Numbered from the stretch's first letter, positions 50,773-59,088 are shown. The stretch: 64,000 nt of DNA from Marivita sp003149565 (GCF_965216415.1 NZ_CBDCFU010000002.1); one strand, 5' to 3'. Numbers and translations are program-made. The notes: generated by a model not told the origin, from the sequence alone.

Positions 50773-51528
50773 ATGGACGCTCTGAGCTGGACAGTTTTTG
50801 CGCTGGGCGTTCCCGCGGTGGTGTTTGCTGGGGTCTCCAAGGGCGGTTTCGGGTCGGGTGCCGCCTTTGCCAGCGCGTCGATTCTGGCGCTGGTGGTGGA
50901 GCCTGCGATTGCGCTGGGGATCATGCTGCCGCTCTTGATGCTGATCGATGTGGCGAGCCTGCCCGCTTATTGGAAGAAGTGGAGCTGGCCGGAAACACGG
51001 CTGCTTTTGTGGGGCGGGGTGCCGGGCACGTTTTTGGGCGCGCTGTTCTTTGGCTGGGCCGATGACGACGCAATCCGGTTCCTGATCGGGGGCATCTCGA
51101 TCGGGTTCGTGATCTGGCAATTGGTGCAGGCGGCAGGCTGGGTGAAGATCGGAGAGCGCCCGATGTCACCGACGGCGGGTGTGTCCGCAGGTGTGGCGCT
51201 GGGTTTCACCAGTTTCGTCAGCCACGCGGGCGGGCCCGTGGCAGCGGTGTATCTGTTGGGGCGAAAGCTGAGCAAGACCGCGTTTCAGGCGACGACAGTG
51301 ATCGTCTTCTGGGCGATGAACGTGCTGAAAGCGGGGATTTATGCCGCGATGGGATTTTTCACGCTGGAGACGCTGACGTTGAACCTTGCGTTGGCGCCGT
51401 TTGCGATTTTGGGCACCTATCTCGGTGTTCGGGCACATCATGTCGTGCCCGAACGGGTGTTTTTCGGTCTGACCTATGTGTTGCTTATGGTGACCGGATC
51501 AAAGCTGATCTTCGACGCGCTGATCTAG
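50773..51528 (+). CDS. TauE/SafE-family sulfite/organosulfur exporter
   Basis: This 251-residue protein has about eight hydrophobic segments and the family repeats FAGVSKGGFGSGAAFASASI and GFTSFVSHAGGPVAAVYLL. Family members export sulfite, sulfoacetate or similar anions; the substrate is not clear here, though a taurine aminotransferase is present elsewhere in the window. The start at ATG 50773 is preceded by GTGGGGG; ATG 50749 is possible. Its stop overlaps the convergent small secreted-protein gene in CTAG. Confidence 0.87.
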   Translation: MDALSWTVFALGVPAVVFAGVSKGGFGSGAAFASASILALVVEPAIALGIMLPLLMLIDVASLPAYWKKWSWPETRLLLWGGVPGTFLGALFFGWADDDAIRFLIGGISIGFVIWQLVQAAGWVKIGERPMSPTAGVSAGVALGFTSFVSHAGGPVAAVYLLGRKLSKTAFQATTVIVFWAMNVLKAGIYAAMGFFTLETLTLNLALAPFAILGTYLGVRAHHVVPERVFFGLTYVLLMVTGSKLIFDALI

Positions 51529-51839
51529 GCGTCCTCAGCGGGTGTCGGCAGGGTCTCCGTGATCCGTTCAAACGCCTGACCGCTGGCAACAAGGCAGGTG
51601 AGGCCGGACGCGTTGGTGACGGTGATTGTCCAGCTTCCGGTCGTGGTGGAGGCGAAGACCTCGACCATCGTATTGTTCTGCGCCAAGCCAACGGATTGGC
51701 GGGTTTCGCCATAAGCGCCGGCCAGTCGGTCTATCACAAGATCGCGTGCCGCGCAGTTCTGCTGTGCCTGTGTCAGTGTCGAGGATGCCATCAGCGCGCC
51801 AATGGCCAGCACCGACATTTTCCAGAAATCTCGTTTCAT
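51525..51839 (-). CDS. Small secreted protein of unknown function
   Basis: This 104-residue protein starts at ATG 51839 with a Sec signal peptide (KMSVLAIGALMASSTLTQA, cleavage after TQA). The mature part has two Cys (NCAARDLVIDRL and GLTCLVASG) that could form a disulfide, and a beta-rich stretch GSWTITVTNAS. I recognise no domain with certainty. It appears monocistronic, with its promoter in 51840-52032 facing that of mcl2. Confidence 0.75.
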   Translation of the reverse strand: MKRDFWKMSVLAIGALMASSTLTQAQQNCAARDLVIDRLAGAYGETRQSVGLAQNNTMVEVFASTTTGSWTITVTNASGLTCLVASGQAFERITETLPTPAEDA

Positions 51840-52032
51840 CGCCTTACCCCTTTTCCGGCTGTGATGGGGCAAAGCGTCCGGTGGGGGGCCTTACATATGG
51901 TTAACGAACCGTACGGAATGCGGGTGCAGCAGCTTTTTTCTGCGGTGCGGCAGATCACCCCTTGCAGTTTTTGCAAAAGAATGTAGCTCTCGTGCGCAAT
52001 ATTATTACTCAAGACTGTCTGAGGAGACCGCC

Positions 52033-52890
52033 ATGGACATGCGCAGCCGCCCCTATCGCTCGGTTCTTTATATTCCGGGATCAAAGGACCGGGCCTTGGA
52101 CAAGGCGCGGGGATTGCCGGTGGATGCGATCATCTTTGACCTCGAAGATGCGGTCGCGGTCGATGAAAAGCCCGCTGCGCGGGAAACGCTGAAGGCGGCG
52201 CTGGCCGCGGGCGGCTATGGAGCGCGGGTGCGGATCGTGCGGATCAACGGGCTGGACACTGACTGGGGCCGTGCTGACGCAGAAGCCGTGGCCGAGATGG
52301 ATTGCGATGCGGTGCTGCTACCAAAGGTGGAGAGCGCCGCGCAACTGGATGCGCTGGCCGAAATCACCGGCGATCTACCGATTTGGGCGATGATGGAAAC
52401 GCCGCGCGGCATGCTGAATGCGGTGGAGATTGCAGCGCATCCCAAGATGGCGGGTATGGTGATGGGCACCAATGACCTTGCCAAGGAATTGCAGACCCGG
52501 TTCCGCCCGGATCGCTTGCCGTTGCTGACCTCTCTGTCGATGTGCCTGCTGGCGGCCAAGGCTGAAGGTCTGGTGATCGTGGATGGTGTGTATAACGCGT
52601 TCAAGGATGATGAGGGCCTGAAGGCGGAATGTGTGCAGGGCCGCGATATGGGGTTCGATGGCAAGACGCTGATCCACCCCGCGCAGGTGGATATTGCCAA
52701 TTCCGCCTTTGCGCCCGCGCCGGAAGAGATCGACCTTGCCCGCCGCCAGATCGAGGCATTTGAAGCCGCCGAGGCCGAAGGGCAGGGGGTTGCGGTGGTC
52801 GATGGCAAGATCGTTGAAAACCTTCACGTTGCCACGGCGCGTGAAATACTGGCAAAAGCAGAGGCAATCGAAACCATCCAAGCGGGGTAA
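52033..52890 (+). CDS. mcl2: (3S)-malyl-CoA thioesterase (CitE-like)
   Basis: This 285-residue HpcH/HpaI (citrate lyase beta-like) protein has SVLYIPGSKDRALDKA, IIFDLEDAVAVDEKPAAR, LLPKVESAAQLD and WAMMETPRGMLNAVEI (metal Glu). It is shorter than malyl-CoA lyase Mcl1 and lies near mdh, mch and sdh as I remember for Rhodobacter mcl2, so I assign the ethylmalonyl-CoA-pathway thioesterase that hydrolyses (S)-malyl-CoA to malate. A malyl-CoA lyase remains possible. TGAGGAG precedes the start. Confidence 0.82.
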   Translation: MDMRSRPYRSVLYIPGSKDRALDKARGLPVDAIIFDLEDAVAVDEKPAARETLKAALAAGGYGARVRIVRINGLDTDWGRADAEAVAEMDCDAVLLPKVESAAQLDALAEITGDLPIWAMMETPRGMLNAVEIAAHPKMAGMVMGTNDLAKELQTRFRPDRLPLLTSLSMCLLAAKAEGLVIVDGVYNAFKDDEGLKAECVQGRDMGFDGKTLIHPAQVDIANSAFAPAPEEIDLARRQIEAFEAAEAEGQGVAVVDGKIVENLHVATAREILAKAEAIETIQAG

Positions 52891-52893
52891 GCC

Positions 52894-53445
52894 ATGATGG
52901 GTCTTCTTGTTCTCGGACTGTTGATTTGGGTTGGGGCCCATACTTTCAAGCGTGTCGCGCCCGACCAGCGCGCGGCGATGGGCGACAAAGGCAAAGCTGT
53001 GGTGGCGGTTCTGCTGCTTATCAGCCTTGGCCTGATGATCTGGGGCTATCGCGGGGCCGAGTTTATCCCCGTCTGGTATCCGCCCGCCTTCATGGTGCAC
53101 ATCAACAACCTGCTGATGCTGATTGCTGTCTTTGTCTTTGGTATGAGTGCCACGACGGGCCGTCTGCGTGGCAAGATGCGGCATCCGCAACTGACCGCCG
53201 TCAAGATCTGGGCCGTGGCGCACCTGTTGGTGAATGGCGATCTGGCGTCGATCATTCTCTTCGGTGGGTTGCTGGCCTGGGCGGTGCTCGAGGTGATTCT
53301 GATCAACAAGGCCGAACCGGTTTGGGACCGTCCGCAGCCGGGTGAAGCCAAGAAAGATGTGGTGCTTGTTGTGATCACGCTCGTGATGTTCGGGCTGATG
53401 GCTGGCATTCACGCGTGGCTCGGCGTTTGGCCGTTTCCGGGGTAA
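52894..53445 (+). CDS. NnrU-family membrane protein
   Basis: This 183-residue protein has about five TM helices and the NnrU pattern (LIWVGAHTFKRVAPDQRAAM, then AHLLVNGDLASIILFGGLLAWAV). NnrU was named from denitrification loci, but no nitrate or nitrite genes are near; homologues beside carbon-metabolism genes are common in Rhodobacterales, role unknown. It starts 4 bp after mcl2 and ends 4 bp before the DUF1737 gene. Confidence 0.85.
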   Translation: MMGLLVLGLLIWVGAHTFKRVAPDQRAAMGDKGKAVVAVLLLISLGLMIWGYRGAEFIPVWYPPAFMVHINNLLMLIAVFVFGMSATTGRLRGKMRHPQLTAVKIWAVAHLLVNGDLASIILFGGLLAWAVLEVILINKAEPVWDRPQPGEAKKDVVLVVITLVMFGLMAGIHAWLGVWPFPG

Positions 53446-53448
53446 ACC

Positions 53449-53652
53449 ATGAAGATCTACAGACTTTTAACCGAAGATGACACCTCGGCCTTTTGCCACA
53501 AGGTGTCGCTGGCCCTGAGCAAGGGGTGGGAGCTTTATGGCGATCCCATCTATGCGTTCGATCATGCCAATGGTGTTATGCGTTGCGGGCAGGCGGTGAC
53601 CAAAGAGATCGACACACCTTACAGCCCGGAGATGAAACTTGGCGAACAGTGA
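53449..53652 (+). CDS. DUF1737 protein
   Basis: This 67-residue single-domain protein shows the DUF1737 pattern (FCHKVSLALSKGWELYGDPI). The function is unknown. It lies within the mcl2-NnrU-DUF1737-mch operon with 3-bp spacing from the NnrU gene. Confidence 0.87.
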   Translation: MKIYRLLTEDDTSAFCHKVSLALSKGWELYGDPIYAFDHANGVMRCGQAVTKEIDTPYSPEMKLGEQ

Positions 53653-53692
53653 CACACTCGACCGACCCGCGACCACCACAAAGGGCGTAGCG

Positions 53693-54724
53693 ATGACGAA
53701 AACGAATGAAGGCCGTTTCTTCGAGGATTACTCTGTCGGGCAGGTGATCCGCCACGCCGCGCCGCGCACGGTGTCGGGTGGGGAGCGGGCGCTCTATCAC
53801 GCGCTTTATCCGGCGCGGCATGCGCTTTATTCGTCGGACCTTTTCGCGCAGAACTGTGGTCTGCCGTCGTCGCCGATTGATGATTTGGCCGCGTTCCATG
53901 TGGTGTTCGGCAAGACGGTTCCTGATGTGTCGCTGAACGCGGTTGCGAACCTCGGCTATGCCGAAGGACGCTGGCTGACCCCGGTCTATGCGGGTGACAC
54001 GCTGCGGTCAGAATCCGAGGTGATCGGGCTCAAGCAGAACTCCAACGGCAAGACAGGTGTGGTCTGGGTGCGGACGCGCGGTCTGAACCAGAACGACCAA
54101 TTGGTCATGGAATATGTGCGCTGGGTGATGGTGCGCAAGCGCGACGCGGATGCATCCGCGCCGGAAACCGTGGTGCCAGAGTTGAAGTCTGCGCTGTCCG
54201 TGGACGACCTGACCATTCCGCGCGGGTTGGACTTTAGAGACTACGATTTCGAACTGGCGGGCGAGCCGCATCGCTGGGGCGATTATGCCATTGGCGAGAA
54301 GATCGACCATGTGGATGGCGTGACGATCGAGGAAGCCGAGCACATGATGGCGACGCGGCTGTGGCAGAACACCGCGAAGGTGCATTTCGATGCGACGTTC
54401 CGGCCCGATGGGCAGCGGCTGATCTATGGTGGGCACGTGATCAGCATGGCGCGGGCACTGTCGTTCAACGGTCTGGCGAATGCGCAGATGATCGTCGGCT
54501 TGAACGGCGGGGCGCATGCGAACCCGTGTTTCAGCGGCACAACGGTACGCGCGTGGTCCGAGGTGCTGGACAAGGCGGAAACCTCGGCCCCCGGTGTGGG
54601 GGCTGTCAGGTTGCGGCTGGTGGCGACCTCGGCGAGCGGGTCGATGGACCTCAAGGGGGAGGACGGGAAATACCTGCCGCATGTTCTGCTGGATCTCGAT
54701 TATTGGGCGTTGATGCCGCTCTGA
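53693..54724 (+). CDS. mch: Mesaconyl-CoA hydratase (beta-methylmalyl-CoA dehydratase)
   Basis: This 343-residue protein of two MaoC-like hotdog domains belongs to the ethylmalonyl-CoA pathway and hydrates mesaconyl-C1-CoA to beta-methylmalyl-CoA. It shows FFEDYSVGQVIRHAAPRTVS and, in the second half, DYAIGEKIDHVDGVTIEEAE, YGGHVISMARALSFNG and GAHANPCFSGTTV. Length and neighbours (mcl2 upstream) support Mch. ATG 53693 begins at the homology; an upstream in-frame start at 53639 lies inside the DUF1737 gene. Confidence 0.93.
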   Translation: MTKTNEGRFFEDYSVGQVIRHAAPRTVSGGERALYHALYPARHALYSSDLFAQNCGLPSSPIDDLAAFHVVFGKTVPDVSLNAVANLGYAEGRWLTPVYAGDTLRSESEVIGLKQNSNGKTGVVWVRTRGLNQNDQLVMEYVRWVMVRKRDADASAPETVVPELKSALSVDDLTIPRGLDFRDYDFELAGEPHRWGDYAIGEKIDHVDGVTIEEAEHMMATRLWQNTAKVHFDATFRPDGQRLIYGGHVISMARALSFNGLANAQMIVGLNGGAHANPCFSGTTVRAWSEVLDKAETSAPGVGAVRLRLVATSASGSMDLKGEDGKYLPHVLLDLDYWALMPL

Positions 54725-54805
54725 TCCTGCATCCTTTGAGTTTCGGTTTTGGATTACAGGCCATTGCCTGTAGGCTGTCTGGAACCTTGGGGGACACATG
54801 CGGTT

Positions 54806-55213
54806 ATGATCAGTCTTGGCCTTTATACGCTTGCGGCATTGGCGGCCGTTCTGGTCGCTGCAAAATATGGTCTGTCGCCAGCGCCCCTTGCATATCACCG
54901 GACCATCATCGAACAGGATGGCACCGTCTCAACCGGGACGCAGCGTGTGATCGAGGCGTTGTACCGCGTTTGGGGGGCAAGTCTTGCCGGGTTTGGCCTG
55001 TGCCTTTTGGCGCTGATCTGGCTGGCGGCTCCAACCGGGGCGGCGTGGCCACATCTGGTGATCTTGCTTGCGACTGTCGTCGTCGCCGTGCCCACCACAG
55101 TCGTGCCGCGTCGTGTTGAACAGGACATGGGTGTGAAAACGCCGTGGCGCCTGGCGATGGGGTTACTGGTGGCGGTAGGGCTTGGATTTCTGGCGTGGTT
55201 ATTCGGATACTGA
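54806..55213 (+). CDS. Small membrane protein, four predicted TM helices
   Basis: This 135-residue protein begins MISLGLYTLAALAAVLVAA and has hydrophobic segments near residues 1-19, 51-69, 76-93 and 113-132, separated by short polar loops. I recognise no family. The ATG at 54806 follows a G-rich stretch 11 bases upstream. It lies 81 bp after mch and overlaps the following metallopeptidase-like gene by 19 bp, so these two are probably coupled. Confidence 0.6.
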   Translation: MISLGLYTLAALAAVLVAAKYGLSPAPLAYHRTIIEQDGTVSTGTQRVIEALYRVWGASLAGFGLCLLALIWLAAPTGAAWPHLVILLATVVVAVPTTVVPRRVEQDMGVKTPWRLAMGLLVAVGLGFLAWLFGY

Positions 55214-55920
55214 GCGTCGCCGTCGCAATGGCCACGTCGCAGGTGATGGCAGACGAGGCAGAAGATGCTTTCGTCGAAGCGAATATCCTTGGGATTTTTT
55301 ATCACGAGCTGGGGCATGCCCTGATCGACGTGATGCAGATGCCGGTCTTCGGTCAGGAGGAAGACGCTGCTGATGTGGCGTCGATCCTTTTGATTGACGA
55401 GTTGTTCGAGCCTGACTGGGCATTGAGCATGGCTTATGACGTGGCCAACGGGTTCTGGGCCGAGGCCGTGGTGAATGCGGAGTACCCGGTGCCCTATTGG
55501 GACACGCACGGGCCGGATGAGCAGCGGTTCTACAACACGGTCTGTCTGTTTTATGGCGGTGATCCCGACACGCGGGACGATTTTGCCGAGGACATGGAGC
55601 TGCCCGAGGAGCGGGCGGAGTATTGTGTCGAGGAATACGAACTGGCGGTCGATAGTTGGGGTGGCGTGTTCGATGAACTAAGCGAGGGCGGGGTGCCAAT
55701 GCTGTTTTCGGCAGAGGTGGCTAACAGTGTCACTGCGAAGATCATTCAAGCTGAGGTCGAAGCGCTGAATGCGGATTTCGGATTTCCCAGCAGGGTGGAG
55801 GTGATCACGGGCGAATGTGGCGAAGCAAATGCGTTTTACGATCCGTCGGATCAGTCGATAATCATGTGTGAAGAATTCGAGGATCACCTGCGGGTTTTGT
55901 ACCGCATGTTAGAGCCTTGA
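55195..55920 (+). CDS. DUF4344-type putative exported metallopeptidase
   Basis: This protein is 241 residues if started at GTG 55195, giving a signal peptide VIRILSVAVAMATSQVMA before DE. The zincin motif is YHELGHALIDVM (His37, Glu38, His41), followed by GQEEDAADVASILLI and a Cys-containing C-terminal half with acidic stretches. DUF4344 proteins are predicted metallopeptidases with no known substrate. ATG 55228 is an alternative start with most of the signal peptide lost. It overlaps the upstream TM-protein gene. Confidence 0.75.
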   Translation: MVIRILSVAVAMATSQVMADEAEDAFVEANILGIFYHELGHALIDVMQMPVFGQEEDAADVASILLIDELFEPDWALSMAYDVANGFWAEAVVNAEYPVPYWDTHGPDEQRFYNTVCLFYGGDPDTRDDFAEDMELPEERAEYCVEEYELAVDSWGGVFDELSEGGVPMLFSAEVANSVTAKIIQAEVEALNADFGFPSRVEVITGECGEANAFYDPSDQSIIMCEEFEDHLRVLYRMLEP

Positions 55921-55979
55921 GAGCTGTTTGGCGGTTTCTATACGCCGATGCGAGTCGAACCAAGGCAGGCAATTTGATG

Positions 55980-55993
55980 TGTTAGCGTTAACG
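55980..55993. promoter_or_regulatory. LacI-type operator-like site upstream of sdhC
   Basis: TGTTAGCGTTAACG has the central-CG partial palindrome common to LacI-family operators. In Rhodobacter the LacI-type regulator CceR controls central carbon genes; I recall its motif as similar, but not exactly. It lies 43 bp upstream of the first TGTGATCACA box. Confidence 0.35.
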
Positions 55994-56035
55994 CAAGTGC
56001 TGTGCCGCGCGTTTGAAACCACTCCCAGTAATTTT

Positions 56036-56066
56036 TGTGATCACAGTTTTTGTACGTGTGATCACA
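56036..56066. promoter_or_regulatory. Tandem TGTGATCACA operator upstream of sdhC
   Basis: Palindromes TGTGATCACA at 56036-56045 and 56057-56066 have centres 21 bp apart, exactly as upstream of sucC (47530-47560). The site is 118 bp before the sdhC start. The rest of the 55921-56183 gap holds the LacI-like site and a short GCTTTTAAAAGC palindrome near 56134. Confidence 0.75.
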
Positions 56067-56183
56067 ATTACCGCGAAATCTGGTAAGTTGCGCCAAAAAA
56101 CCGCGCCTAGGGGTGGCCGGTCGGCGTGACACAGCTTTTAAAAGCAATAAAAAGACTGTCAGGAACCGGAAAGGACTCAGATC

Positions 56184-56570
56184 ATGGCTGACGTCAATCG
56201 GGGCAATCGCCCCCTGTCACCACACCTGCAAGTTTATCGCCCCCAGCTGACTTCTATCACGTCGATCCTCACGCGGATCACCGGCAACGCGTTGATTGTT
56301 GCCGCTTTGATGATCGTCTGGTGGCTGCTCGCGGCCTCTACCGGGCCGGAATATTTCGCCGTCGCCAACGGATTTGTTACAAGCTGGTTTGGCGATCTGG
56401 TGATGTTCCTGTCGCTTTGGGCGCTGTGGTATCACTCGCTGGCCGGCATTCGGCACCTGATTTGGGACAACGCCAAGATGCTGGAAATCGACAAGGCTGA
56501 AATGCTCGGCTGGATGGTTGTCATCGGCTCTGGCGTTCTCACCATCTTTTCCGTCGTCGTGCTTTGGTAA
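56184..56570 (+). CDS. sdhC: Succinate dehydrogenase cytochrome b556 subunit
   Basis: This 128-residue membrane anchor has three TM helices. It starts MADVNRGNRPLSPHLQVYRP, a family hallmark, and contains LWYHSLAGIRHLIWD with the heme-ligand His. With SdhD it binds heme b and ubiquinone. AAAGGAC precedes the start; it begins the sdh operon. Confidence 0.96.
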   Translation: MADVNRGNRPLSPHLQVYRPQLTSITSILTRITGNALIVAALMIVWWLLAASTGPEYFAVANGFVTSWFGDLVMFLSLWALWYHSLAGIRHLIWDNAKMLEIDKAEMLGWMVVIGSGVLTIFSVVVLW

Positions 56571-56582
56571 AGGAGGAGGATC

Positions 56583-56954
56583 ATGGCTTTTCTGACTGAC
56601 CGCAAACGCGCCATCGGATGGGGTGCCGCAAAATCCGGAACCGAGCATTTCTGGGCGATGAAGAAATCGTCTGTCGCGCTGCTGATCCTGATCCCGTTCT
56701 TTGTCTTCACCTTCGGCAGCATCCTCGGATCTTCTTTCGAAGAGGTTCAGGCCTATTATGCGCGTCCGTTCCCGGCGATCATTGCTGCACTGACCCTGAT
56801 TGTGGGCTTCAAGCACTTCAATGACGGTTTCCAGGTTCTGATCGAAGACTATGTGCACGGTATCTGGGAGAAAATCCTGATCCTTGGCATGACCTGCATC
56901 AGCTACGGCGCGGCCGCCATTGGCGTCTTTGCAATCGCCAAAATGGCCCTTTGA
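56583..56954 (+). CDS. sdhD: Succinate dehydrogenase membrane anchor subunit
   Basis: This 123-residue three-TM subunit has KKSSVALLILIPFFVFTFG and VGFKHFNDGFQVLIEDYVHG, the quinone/heme region. GGAGGA lies directly upstream of the start, 12 bp after sdhC. Confidence 0.95.
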   Translation: MAFLTDRKRAIGWGAAKSGTEHFWAMKKSSVALLILIPFFVFTFGSILGSSFEEVQAYYARPFPAIIAALTLIVGFKHFNDGFQVLIEDYVHGIWEKILILGMTCISYGAAAIGVFAIAKMAL

Positions 56955-56974
56955 GACACGGAGTTTCCAGCAAC

Positions 56975-58780
56975 ATGGCTGCATACGAATACGAGACGCA
57001 TGAATATGACGTCGTGGTCGTCGGCGCAGGCGGCGCGGGTCTGCGCGCCACGCTTGGCATGGCCGAACAGGGGTTGCGCACTGCGTGTGTGACCAAGGTG
57101 TTCCCGACACGCTCGCACACCGTTGCGGCGCAGGGCGGGATCGCTGCATCACTGTCAAACATGGGCCCGGACCACTGGCAATGGCACATGTACGACACTG
57201 TCAAAGGGTCGGACTGGCTGGGTGATACGGATGCGATGGAATATCTCGCCCGTGAAGCGCCCAAGGCGGTGTACGAGCTTGAGCATTATGGCGTGCCGTT
57301 CTCGCGGACCGAGGAAGGCAAGATCTACCAGCGTCCGTTTGGCGGCCACACCACCGAATTCGGAGAAGGCCCGCCCGTTCAGCGCACCTGTGCGGCGGCG
57401 GACCGGACCGGTCACGCGATCCTGCATACGCTTTATGGGCAGTCGCTGAAGAACAACGCGGAATTCTATATCGAGTATTTCGCGATTGATCTGGTGATGT
57501 CTGACGATGGGCGTTGCACCGGTGTTGTCTGCTGGAAGCTGGACGACGGCACGATGCATGTCTTCAACGCCAAGATGGTGGTGCTGGCGACCGGCGGTTA
57601 TGGCCGGGCCTATTTCAGCGCGACCTCGGCCCATACCTGCACCGGTGACGGTGGCGGCATGGTCGCCCGCGCGGGGCTGCCGCTTCAAGATATGGAGTTC
57701 GTGCAGTTCCACCCGACGGGCATCTACGGCTCTGGCTGTCTGATCACCGAAGGGGCGCGCGGGGAGGGTGGCTATCTCACCAACTCCGAAGGCGAGCGGT
57801 TCATGGAGCGCTATGCGCCGAACTACAAAGACTTGGCACCGCGCGATTACGTGTCCCGCTCGATGACCATGGAAATCCGCGAAGGCCGTGGTGTGGGCGC
57901 CGAGGGTGACCATATCCACCTGAACCTGTCGCACCTGCCGAAAGAGGCCTTGGCCGAGCGTCTGCCGGGCATCTCGGAGTCCGCCAAGATCTTCGCCGGT
58001 GTTGACGTGACCAAGGAACCGATCCCGGTTCTGCCGACGGTCCACTACAACATGGGCGGCATTCCGACCAACTACTGGGGCGAAGTGCTGAACCCGACCA
58101 AGGATGACCCCAACGCGGTTGTTCCCGGCCTGATGGCCGTGGGTGAGGCGGGCTGTGCATCTGTGCATGGTGCGAACCGTCTTGGATCGAACTCGCTCAT
58201 CGACCTCGTGGTGTTCGGCCGTGCTGCGGCCATCCGCGCGGGCAAGGTTGTGGACCGCGACAGCGCTGTGCCGTCAACCAACACCGCGTCGGTGGACAAG
58301 GCGTTCGACCGCTTCGACGGGTTGCGCAACGCCAAGGGCACGATCCCGACCGCCGAACTGCGGCTTGAGATGCAGAAGACGATGCAGGCTGATGCCGCCG
58401 TGTTCCGTACCTCGAAGACCATGAAGGAAGGTCTCGACAAGATGGTCGCGATTGCGGGCAAGATGGACGACCTCAAGGTCACCGACCGCAGCCTTGTCTG
58501 GAACAGCGACCTGATGGAAACGCTTGAGCTGACCAACCTGATGCCTAACGCGCTGGCGACGATTGCCGGGGCTGAGGCGCGCAAGGAAAGCCGTGGTGCG
58601 CATGCGCATGAGGATTTCACCACGCGGGACGATGAAAACTGGCGCGTGCACACCATCGCACGGGTCGAGGGCAACAAGACCGAGCTGACCTACCGCCCGG
58701 TAGTGAAAGAGCCGCTGACGACCGAAGAGCAGGGGGGCATCAACCTCAAGAAGATCGCGCCGAAAGAACGGACGTTCTGA
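56975..58780 (+). CDS. sdhA: Succinate dehydrogenase flavoprotein subunit
   Basis: This 601-residue FAD subunit oxidises succinate to fumarate. It has VVVGAGGAGLRATLGMAEQG (dinucleotide fold), SHTVAAQGGIAASLSN (covalent-FAD His), QFHPTGIYGSG, and catalytic-region ARDYVSRSM-type and HGANRLGSNSLIDLVVFGR. ATG 56975 (MAAYEYETHEYD) matches family starts; the frame opens at 56951. Its stop overlaps the small lipoprotein gene by one base. Confidence 0.97.
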   Translation: MAAYEYETHEYDVVVVGAGGAGLRATLGMAEQGLRTACVTKVFPTRSHTVAAQGGIAASLSNMGPDHWQWHMYDTVKGSDWLGDTDAMEYLAREAPKAVYELEHYGVPFSRTEEGKIYQRPFGGHTTEFGEGPPVQRTCAAADRTGHAILHTLYGQSLKNNAEFYIEYFAIDLVMSDDGRCTGVVCWKLDDGTMHVFNAKMVVLATGGYGRAYFSATSAHTCTGDGGGMVARAGLPLQDMEFVQFHPTGIYGSGCLITEGARGEGGYLTNSEGERFMERYAPNYKDLAPRDYVSRSMTMEIREGRGVGAEGDHIHLNLSHLPKEALAERLPGISESAKIFAGVDVTKEPIPVLPTVHYNMGGIPTNYWGEVLNPTKDDPNAVVPGLMAVGEAGCASVHGANRLGSNSLIDLVVFGRAAAIRAGKVVDRDSAVPSTNTASVDKAFDRFDGLRNAKGTIPTAELRLEMQKTMQADAAVFRTSKTMKEGLDKMVAIAGKMDDLKVTDRSLVWNSDLMETLELTNLMPNALATIAGAEARKESRGAHAHEDFTTRDDENWRVHTIARVEGNKTELTYRPVVKEPLTTEEQGGINLKKIAPKERTF

Positions 58781-59088
58781 TGCGTTTGGCTGTCGCCGCA
58801 TGTCTGGTTCTGGGGGGCTGTTCCGTACAGCAGCAGGACCAGATTGCGCGCGATGCGGCACGGTCGGCGATTACGCCGGTGCTTGTCGAGCGGTTCCCCG
58901 GTGTGCCGCTCGAACCTGCGCTCGATTGCGTGATCGAGAATGCGAGTGCCGTACAGATCCGCGCGCTGGCGCTCGACGGCGTGACCGGGACCACGGAAAG
59001 CACGGTGCAGATCGTGACCGACATCGTCTCGAAGCCCGAGACACTGACTTGCCTGGCGGCCGAGGGCCTGCCAGCTTTGCTTCGCTAA
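58780..59088 (+). CDS. Small putative lipoprotein inside the sdh operon
   Basis: This 102-residue protein has a lipoprotein signal (MRLAVAACLVLGGC, lipobox LGGC, Cys14) and two further Cys (ALDCVIEN, TLTCLAAEG) that may form a disulfide. It overlaps the sdhA stop (TGATG) and ends 10 bp before sdhB, so it is cotranscribed and probably translationally coupled. I recall hypothetical genes at this position in other Rhodobacterales, but no function. It would be anchored facing the periplasm, near the SdhCD membrane part. Confidence 0.75.
   Translation: MRLAVAACLVLGGCSVQQQDQIARDAARSAITPVLVERFPGVPLEPALDCVIENASAVQIRALALDGVTGTTESTVQIVTDIVSKPETLTCLAAEGLPALLR

Noticed and set aside
52894..53445. Nitrogen-oxide respiration locus suggested by NnrU
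   Set aside because: No nir, nor or nnr genes are present; neighbours belong to the ethylmalonyl-CoA pathway.
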